NCBI GenBank assembly: GCA_041642635.1
Contig: JBEPWB010000021.1
Location: 1-15,736 of the forward strand
DNA length: 15,736 bases
DNA from: JAAZVM01 sp041642635
GTDB lineage: Bacteria > Patescibacteriota > Gracilibacteria > BD1-5 > UBA6164
Reading direction: 5' to 3'
Both the position numbers and the translations under genes were made by a program. Of this stretch, positions 9,729-15,736 are shown one piece after another. Position 1 is the first letter of the stretch. Each line of letters begins with the position of its first letter. The notes beneath the pieces were generated by a model. That model was given only the letters and a program-made list of their open reading frames with translations. It was not told where the DNA came from and searched no databases.

Positions 9729-10694
9729 TTTTAGTATTAATTTTTCAACCTCATCTAAATCTTTTTTTATTCTAAATCATGCTGCCAAATCATGTCCTCA
9801 TCAGTTTTCAAAACTAGCACAAAATTTTCATACATTAAACTTTTTTGATCTAAAACTAGCTTTTGTTTCTTCTCAGGTATAATAAATCACAAAAGCTACG
9901 CTACAATTTTCAATATTTATTAATTTGTTAATTACTCAGCTAATATCTTCAATATTTGTATTAGTTTTAGTAAAAAAATCATCAGTTATTTTTGTGTAAA
10001 TAATTTTTTTACCATTAATATATTTTAAATTTTCAAAAATTTTTCAAAAAAGTTTTATTTTTTCAAAGCTAGTTTTTTGAAAAAAATTAAATATTGGAGC
10101 TCTAAAATCAGCTCATAAATCCATTAATTCTGCTGCAACTCTTAGTGTATTACTTGTTGTGTTTTGGTTGTAAAAAACGTTTGTGTCTGTGTGGATTCAT
10201 GCAGTTAATAAAGTTGCTTCTTTTGGACTAATATATTTAAGCAATCAAAAATATTTTAGTATTTCAAATATCAATTCACAAGTTGATGACATGTGTGTTT
10301 CTATGATATTTATACTTCAAAATCATTTATTTGTAGCGTGATGATCTATTACTATAAAATCTCTATTATCAAAATATGATTTGTTGTTTTCATAAGTTTT
10401 TCATAATTGTGACTCTCATCAAGCATCAAGACTAATTATTAAATCTGCATCAAATTTTTCTAAATCTAATTCTGGTTCTATTATTTTTTCATTTGTTAAA
10501 AAATAAAAATCAGAAGGTGTTTTTTCATCATTAATTGCCTTTACTTCTTTTCATAATTTTTCCAATACAAAATACAACGCTCACAGACTTCAAAAAGCAT
10601 CGGGGTCCATTTTTATATGGTTTATAAGTAATATTTTATTTGATTTTTGTAAGAGTGTTTCAAATTTTTTTAGTTCTAGAATATTTTTAATCAT
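9705..10694 (-). CDS. nrnA: DHH-family phosphoesterase, NrnA-like oligoribonuclease/pAp phosphatase
   Basis: The 329-aa product has the full DHH/DHHA1 layout. Motif I is H26-x3-D30-x-D32 in NHIKMDPDAFGSL. Motif II is D90 in ISLDAGG. The name-giving motif III is D117-H118-H119 in VIDHHATN. A further acidic motif is AGIHTDTNVF at about residue 168. The C-terminal DHHA1 substrate-binding motif is GGGHDLAAGF at 298-307, with glycines partly encoded by TGA. NrnA-type enzymes use manganese to degrade very short RNA oligonucleotides and, in some lineages, dephosphorylate pAp or cleave cyclic dinucleotides such as c-di-AMP. Which activity applies cannot be read from the sequence. It is transcribed alone, ending in the shared terminator. 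Immediately upstream on the same strand lies the candidate structured RNA with its terminator. Confidence 0.88.
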
Positions 10695-10723
10695 TATTTT
10701 ATTTTATTAGTTATATTATTTCT

Positions 10724-10751
10724 ATAATATATATTTTTAAAATTTAGACAA
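10724..10751 (-). promoter_or_regulatory. Candidate promoter for nrnA
   Basis: On the minus strand TTGTCT (10746-10751) precedes TATTAT (10724-10729) with a 16-base spacer. The start would be near 10717, leaving a leader of about 23 bases before the ATG. The -35 box overlaps the T-tract of the upstream RNA terminator. If active, it would uncouple nrnA from that RNA. Confidence 0.4.
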
Positions 10752-10790
10752 AAAAAAATGCTTAAGAGTATTGGGTAATACTACTTAAGC
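10750..10790 (-). terminator. Intrinsic terminator of the candidate structured RNA
   Basis: On the minus strand GCTTAAG, a bulged T, AGTATT, loop ACCC, then AATACT and CTTAAGC form a 13-bp stem with one bulge. It is followed by A and nine T's. There is no T-run on the plus strand, so it fixes the direction of transcription of the RNA as minus. Confidence 0.8.
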
Positions 10791-11004
10791 GGTTTGTTAT
10801 CTAAATTCACATCCTGGACTAATAAAAAGTGTGTTGTTCAATGTCTAGGGGAATAAAGATTAAATTCGAAAAACTAATCCTTGTTTTTCTTGTCGGTTTT
10901 CACGACTAGTTTGAACTCTGTTTGGGTAATTTTTATAGAACTATTCACCATGTTCTTTTGTTTTTGTTTTTCGAAATTGAATTCGTTTTTGTTTTTTGTT
11001 TTCT

Positions 11005-11069
11005 GGTGATAGTTGTATTCATACAAACATTAAATAATTTTAATATTTAAATGAATACAACTATCATCC
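11005..11069 (-). repeat. Long hairpin inside the candidate RNA
   Basis: A 16-base perfect inverted repeat (11007-11022 and 11051-11066, core TGATAGTTGTATTCAT) is extended outward by GG/CC across a one-base bulge. It extends inward, past a seven-base bulge, by a second 7-bp stem TTAAATA/TATTTAA (11030-11036 and 11044-11050) with a seven-base loop. It is the longest stem in the region and sits between two A-rich linkers. Such an arm does not arise by chance from composition alone, because the core is not a simple A/T run. Confidence 0.8.
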
Positions 11070-11209
11070 GTTTTTGTTTTTATTTTTGTTGATTTAGTCT
11101 GGCTAAATCTTTTTGAGGTATTTCACTGGATTCTTGTGAAAACCATTCTAACAGAGTAGAAACTAACATTTTAAGGAATGTAAGATGTAGTTCGTCTGAA
11201 CTAACTTAC

Positions 11210-11559
11210 ATAACTATTATAACAGTTTTTTTGTAATATCTCCAAAAAAAAATGACTTTTTTTTGAAATAACTTTTTTTAATATAGATTTTTTCCCTTTG
11301 TTTAGGTTATAGTATAGTATAAAAAATAATACTTTTTTCATAAAAAAACTTGTGTTTTTGTACAAAAAAAGTATACATAAGAGGTAAAAATAATTAATCA
11401 AAATAGGCAGTTTTGTTTCATTTTTGTATACATAAATAAAATTATTGTTCTGATTGTGTAAAAAATGTAAAAATACCTAATTTTAGCTTTAAAAGTATAA
11501 AAATTAACATTTTTGAGTTTTTTATAAATTATTTTTTATTATTTTTTAACAAAAATAAA
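11210..11559. other. Intergenic region upstream of ligA and of the structured RNA
   Basis: This very AT-rich stretch has no table-25 gene that I can support. Its left edge holds the minus-strand promoter of the structured RNA. The rest should contain the ligA promoter, but I cannot pick one with confidence: TATAAA-like boxes near 11496 and 11523 lack convincing -35 partners. A ten-base direct repeat GTATACATAA lies at 11371-11380 and 11426-11435. Confidence 0.6.
11216..11245 (-). promoter_or_regulatory. Promoter of the candidate structured RNA
   Basis: On the minus strand a perfect TATAAT (11216-11221) follows TTGGAG (11240-11245) at an 18-base spacing. The predicted start, near 11209, coincides with the first base of the 5' hairpin of the RNA, which supports both calls. 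Confidence 0.6.
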
Positions 11560-13656
11560 GTGCTAGAATTATCAAAAAGATACCAAAAAATAGATAAAAA
11601 GAATTTAACTAAGCAAGATTTACAAGTTTTACAAAAAATTATAGAATATCATAGTGATTTGTATTATAATAAAGAAGCTCCAATTATTTCTGATAATGAA
11701 TATGATGAATTATTCAAAAAATTAGAATATTTAGAAAATAAATTTTGATCAAAACAAAAACAAACTTCAAAAGTTTGAGCTGAAATTATAGAATCAAGTT
11801 TTGAAAAAGTAAAACATTCTAGACCGATGATTAGTCTTGATAATACTTATAACGAAGAAGACTTGAGAGATTTTGACGAAAGAGTTCTTAAAAATCTAGA
11901 TAATGATGAAATAAAAAAAATAGAATATTGTCTTGAATACAAATTTGACTGATTATGAATAGAATTAATTTATAAATATTGAAAATTGGTTCAGGCAATA
12001 ACTAGGTGAAACTGAGTTGAATGAGAAGATGTTACACAAAATATTTTTTGCATAGAAAATATTCCAAAAAAAATTGATTACAAAGAACACTTGGAAGTTA
12101 GAGGAGAAGTTGTTATGCCAATAAGTTCTTTTGAAAAATTGAACTCGGAAGCCAAACAAAATAATACAAAAATATTTTCTAACCCTAGAAATGCAGCTAG
12201 TTGAAGTGTTAGAACAAAAGATACAACAGTCACAAAATCAAGAAATCTAAAATTTTTTGCTTATGATCTTGCTAATTTTGATGATTTTATGAACAGAGAA
12301 AAAGTTTATAAATATTATGATGTTATAAAAGATTTAGAAAAATTATGATTTGAAATATCTAGTTTTTTTGAAAAATTTGAATGAATTGAATGAATTATTA
12401 ATTCTATTAAAAATTTTTGAGACTTAAAAGAAAAAATAGATTTTGAGATAGATTGACTTGTTATAAAAGCTAATAATATTTCTCTTTGGTGAGATATTTG
12501 ATGGACAGCACATCATCCAAGATACGCTATTGCTTACAAATTCCCAGCAGAAATTTTTACAACACAAATTTTGTCAGTTGATCATTCAGTTTGAAGAACA
12601 GGGACTGTAACTCCAGTGGCAAATCTTGAAACTGTAAATATATGATGAGTTAGTGTTAAAAGAGCAACACTTCACAATTATGAAGAAATAGAAAAACTCT
12701 GAGTAAAACTTTGAGATTATGTTTTTATAAAAAGAGCTTGAGAAGTTATCCCAAAAATCACACAAGTAGTTGATACTTGAGAAAAAATAATTTTTGAATG
12801 AAAAAAATATTTTAGGGAAGAGCTGCCAACAATAGATACTCCAGAATTTTGTCCAAGCTGTAAAACAACTTTAAAAAAAGATGAAGATAAAGTTAGATAT
12901 TATTGTCCAAATAATTATGATTGTCCAGCAAAAAATTCAGAAATGCTCACTTATTCAGTCGGAAAATGAGGTTTTAATATTGATGGTTTTTGAGAAAGAC
13001 AAGTAGAATTATTTTTGGAATTATGAATTATAAATAATTTGGTAGATATTTTTAATATAAAAGACAAAAAAGATATTATTTTAAATTTAGATTGATACAA
13101 AGAAAAATCTGTAAATAATTTATTAGATTGAGTTGAAAAAGCCAAAAATGTTGACATTACAACATTTTTGGCAGCTATTGGAATTCCTTGAGTTGGTAAA
13201 AAAACTGCCAAAATTATTTCTAGGTTTTTTAATTCTAAAGAAGATATTATAGATTTTTGAATTTCTCAGGAAGAATTAATTAACTTAAATGATATTTGAC
13301 CAGAATTAGCCAAAAATATTTATAATTATTTTAATGACGAAAAACATAAAATAATTTTGAGTCAATTAGTTGAAATCCTTAATATAAAATATTTTGAAAA
13401 CAAAAATATTGATACAAATAATATTTTTGCTAACAAAAAAGTTTGTATAACTGGTAGTTTTGAGACCAATTGACAAAAAATCTCTAGAGATTTTTTGATA
13501 GAAAAACTAGAAAATTTAGGTTGAGAATTTGTCTCAGCTGTTACAAAAAAAACAGATTTTTTACTTGCTTGAGAAAAAGCTGGTTCAAAACTAAAAAAAG
13601 CAAAAGAATTATGAGTTGAAGTGATAGATTTAGATTATTTTTATAAAAATTCTTAA
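11560..13656 (+). CDS. ligA: NAD-dependent DNA ligase LigA
   Basis: The 698 aa are close to the usual length of about 670. All domains are present in order. Domain Ia has EYHSDLYYNKEAP followed by ISDNEYDEL, which binds NMN. The adenylation domain has catalytic K128 in EYKFDG, TRGNGVEGEDVTQN, and SNPRNAASGSVR. The OB-fold includes YAIAYKFPAE and VGRTGTVTPVANLE. A zinc finger has C431, C434, C449 and C455. The helix-hairpin-helix region has FLAAIGIPGVGKKTA, and a BRCT domain starts at about 627 (KKVCITGSFE). It seals nicks in replication and repair using NAD+. By hand count, TGA supplies most glycines, including the active-site one. The start is GTG: no in-frame ATG lies between it and the conserved N-terminal domain, and no Shine-Dalgarno sequence precedes it. 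It leads a tight plus-strand run with the GH3 and desaturase genes. Confidence 0.96.
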
Positions 13657-13657
13657 T

Positions 13658-14899
13658 GTGAAAAAAGTAATATTAGTTATAACATTTTTATTTTTTACAA
13701 TAAATACTGCCACTTGATACACTCAAAGTGAAATAAACAATATAATGAATAATTATTTTGAAAGTATTTCTAGTAAAAATATTTCTTATCAAAAAAATAA
13801 ATTAAATAATTTTCTTGATAAAATTGAAATAATTAAAATAAAAATAGGCAATACTTGAAAGAATTTTAAAACAGTTAATATGATTGAAAATTCTTTATCT
13901 AATTATTTAGAAGAATTAAACTCTAAAAATAATAATTCTAATTTAATTTTAAGACTTGAAAATTCTTCAGAATATAATAATAATTTAATCTCTCAAAATA
14001 GCCAAAATATTCAAAATACTAATAGTGTTTTTATTTTTAGAAATAAAGAAAATATAGATTTTGGTATTTTGCAAAATACCATTTCTAAAATAAATGAAAT
14101 AAATGATGAATTATATATTTTTATAGATCAAGAATGAGGTTTGATTAATAGATATAAAGAATTTTCTGTAAAAGAACCAAGTGATTATTTCAATAATCAA
14201 AATATAAAATATGATTCGTTAAATAATTCAGAAAAAGGATTATTACAAGAGTTGTTTAGTGATGTTTATTTTCCTTCTATGAAAGAAATAAATATCACTT
14301 ACAAAAAAATATCTAATAATAATAAACAAAATTTTTTAGATATTGTTGCTTTTATAAAACTACAAAATCTTAAAGAAGCTTGAATTAACACTCACTGATT
14401 GGTTCTTGATTTGGATGATTGAAATCCTGTAATTACTGGTCTTGATAGAAGTTTTTCTAATGACCCATGAGAATACAAAAAATTAATTGATGCTTTCAAT
14501 TTTGCTTCAAAAATTACTTGAGTCAGTATTTACGTAAAACATTTTCCTGGTCATTGAGCTGGAGATGTTGACACTCATGAAAATATATTAGTTTATGATA
14601 ATTCTTTTGAAAATTATCTAGAAAAAAATATGGAATTATTTAAATACTTTTTTGATAATTGAGAAAATACTTGAGTTATGATTGGTCATATGTTTTTGAC
14701 TAATAATATTAGAGATGAATTTTTTGATATTTTGGATAAATCTGATTATATTTTGACTGATGACTTAGCGATGCAAGGTTTCAAAAATTATAATAATTAT
14801 GATTATGATAATATGTTTTTTTCAACAATTAATATTTTAAATCTTGATAAAAAAATATTTGAAGTAGATACAAGCGCTAATTTTACATGAATTAATTAA
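13658..14899 (+). CDS. Secreted glycoside hydrolase family 3 protein, NagZ/beta-N-acetylhexosaminidase-like
   Basis: The 413-aa product begins with a signal peptide (VKKVILVITFLFFTINTATG), then an Asn/Lys-rich helical stretch to about residue 75. The GH3 TIM barrel follows: ELYIFIDQEGGLINR with D157 and G160-G161 at the substrate pocket, HGLVLDLD, the signature KHFPGHGAGDVDTHEN with H295, and LTDDLAMQGF with D368/D369 at the position of the catalytic nucleophile. Family members release N-acetylglucosamine from muropeptides or chitooligosaccharides. The signal peptide places this one outside the cytoplasm. Only about 45 residues follow the nucleophile motif, and the usual downstream Gly-Asp strand is poorly preserved, so the barrel end looks shortened. 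The GTG start lies one base after the ligA stop, implying coupled translation. Confidence 0.85.
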
Positions 14900-14905
14900 A
14901 AATCG

Positions 14906-15736
14906 ATGAACGATAAAAAACTTTATGACCAACATTTTGTAGAACTAAGAAAAATAGTTGTAAATTCTTGATTATTAAAATCAACTCCAGTTTATTGAAT
15001 TATAAATATTTGAATTTTTGTATTATTATATTTTTTATGATTATTTTTGATTTGAAATATTAATATTATTTTTATAATTATTTATTATTTTGTTTTGACT
15101 GTTGAATTGGGATTTACTTCTCATGATTTGATTCATAATCAGTATTTCAAAAGCAGAAAAACTAATAGATTTTTTGCTTTGATTACAGGGAACTTACTTA
15201 CTTGATTATCAGAATCTTGGTGGAGAAAAAAACATAATGTAGAACATCATACTTTTACAAATAGTGATATTCACGATACCGATATTAGAGATTATGATGA
15301 AATATTCACAAAAAATGAATGAAAAAGTAAATTTTTTAATAAACACAAAGTAATTTTATTTTGGCTAGTTACTTCGGTTTTGTATTTTAATTTGATTTTT
15401 TTATCTTACAAACATATTATAAAAAATAAATTATTCCTAGAATTAGTCATTTCTCTTTGTTATTTTCTTATGTTACCCTTAGTTTTATTTTTGAATTATT
15501 GATTACTGGCAACTATTTGAATACTTGTAATAATGTATATTTTTGTTTGAATTCACTTAGCTTTTTCATTTATGGTAAACCATATATGAATGGAAATAAT
15601 TGATTGAAATGAAGTAAAAAATTATTCTTGGTTTGATTTGCAAACTAGAACTTCAAGAAATATAAAATGATGAAAAATTATAAATCATATTTTTTGATGA
15701 TTAAATAAACAAGTGGAACATCATATTTTTCCAGGT
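14906..15736 (+). CDS. Membrane fatty acid desaturase (3' truncated by window)
   Basis: The first 277 residues are visible. All three histidine boxes of the acyl-lipid/acyl-CoA desaturase superfamily are present: HDLIH (73-77), HNVEHH (110-115), and QVEHH (269-273) followed by IFPG. Together they bind the di-iron centre. Hydrophobic segments lie at about 30-70, 150-170 and 180-225, arranged as in family members with the boxes on the cytoplasmic side. The QxxHH third box is typical of front-end and related acyl-lipid desaturases, although regioselectivity cannot be read from it. The reaction needs oxygen and electrons, and no ferredoxin or cytochrome b5 gene is visible. It starts six bases after the GH3 stop, so it probably shares the ligA-GH3 transcript. 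The remaining C-terminus lies beyond the window. Confidence 0.9.

Larger units (their letters stand above)
10750..11209 (-). ncRNA. Candidate large structured non-coding RNA, family not recognised
   Basis: There is no ORF with table 25 here, yet the base composition and fold potential differ from the rest of the window. The minus-strand transcript would start near 11209 after TATAAT and run about 455 nt to an intrinsic terminator. Local hairpins in order are: 11180-11209 (GUAAG/CUUAC with AGUUC/GAACU); 11117-11144 (GGU and UUUCAC pairing with GUGAAA and ACC); 11091-11109 (GAUUUAG/CUAAAUC); the long hairpin 11005-11069; 10938-10955 (GAAC/GUUC); and 10892-10906 (GUCG/CGAC). A distal helix GUUCAA/UUGAAC joins 10911-10916 with 10836-10841. 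Unpaired A-rich CAAAAA linkers separate several elements. I compared it by eye with tmRNA (no tRNA-like ends, no tag), RNase P RNA (no conserved core), 6S RNA and SRP RNA, and found no match. It could instead be a long nrnA leader. Confidence 0.65.

Noticed and set aside
10985..11090. CRISPR-like array from the repeated T5G tracts
   Set aside because: The repeats are short, irregular A/T homopolymer-like units without constant repeat or spacer lengths, and no cas gene is near.
10750..11209. tmRNA, RNase P RNA, 6S RNA or SRP RNA as identity of the structured RNA
   Set aside because: I found no tRNA-like ends or alanine-rich tag for tmRNA, none of the conserved RNase P core motifs, and the length does not suit 6S or SRP RNA. 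A covariance-model search would be decisive.
11201..11401. A 66-codon minus-strand open frame upstream of the structured RNA
   Set aside because: It is low-complexity Lys/Phe/Leu/Ile as expected from A/T runs, has no TGA glycine codon unlike real genes here, and overlaps the RNA promoter and 5' hairpin.
1..15736. Many apparent premature TGA stops, suggesting pseudogenes or a degraded region
   Set aside because: The frames continue perfectly across TGA into conserved domains, and TGA falls at required glycines, so these are sense codons under table 25.
1..15736. UGA as tryptophan (table 4, Mycoplasma-like)
   Set aside because: Trp would destroy KFDG, the Nudix box and KHFPGHG. TGG is used for Trp where it is expected, for example the SWWRKK segment of the desaturase.

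Overview
The window comes from a very AT-rich bacterium in which UGA encodes glycine (translation table 25), so it most likely belongs to Absconditabacteria (SR1) or Gracilibacteria (BD1-5/GN02). In-frame TGA falls exactly where conserved families require glycine: the KFDG active site of LigA, the Nudix box, the glycoside hydrolase 3 motifs, the glycine before the radical-SAM cysteines of Elp3, and the DHHA1 motif of NrnA. TGG is kept for tryptophan, so UGA is not Trp. Read with the standard code nearly every gene here looks shattered. Read with table 25 there are eleven intact or edge-truncated genes, and all ten visible stops are TAA.

Layout. (1) 1-1623, plus strand: the 3' part of a large YbbP-like ABC permease, ending in a perfect palindrome that also terminates the opposing genes. 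(2) 1650-3828, minus strand: a two-gene operon with elp3 (radical SAM/GNAT tRNA U34 modification enzyme) followed by a Nudix hydrolase. (3) 3829-3971: a short divergent promoter region. (4) 3972-9310, plus strand: an efflux operon of an AbrB-like regulator, a lipoprotein membrane-fusion adaptor with an unusually long helical hairpin, and an RND pump. (5) 9367-9686, plus strand: an unrecognised 85-aa four-cysteine protein behind the best promoter of the window. (6) 9705-10694, minus strand: an NrnA-like DHH phosphoesterase. (7) about 10750-11209, minus strand: no ORF, but a well-delimited candidate structured RNA of about 455 nt with its own TATAAT box, many hairpins separated by A-rich CAAAAA linkers, and an intrinsic terminator. 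I cannot assign it to any RNA family I know. (8) 11560-15736, plus strand: a tightly packed run of ligA (NAD-dependent DNA ligase), a secreted GH3/NagZ-like enzyme, and a fatty acid desaturase cut by the window edge.

How the parts work together. The AbrB-like protein is first in the efflux operon and probably regulates it. The adaptor and pump would form an export unit, but no outer-membrane channel is encoded here. The GH3 enzyme and the desaturase act on cell wall and membrane lipids, which would suit a reduced, host-associated cell; that is inference. The most interesting item is the unclassified RNA. Next are the table-25-only cysteine protein and the long adaptor.
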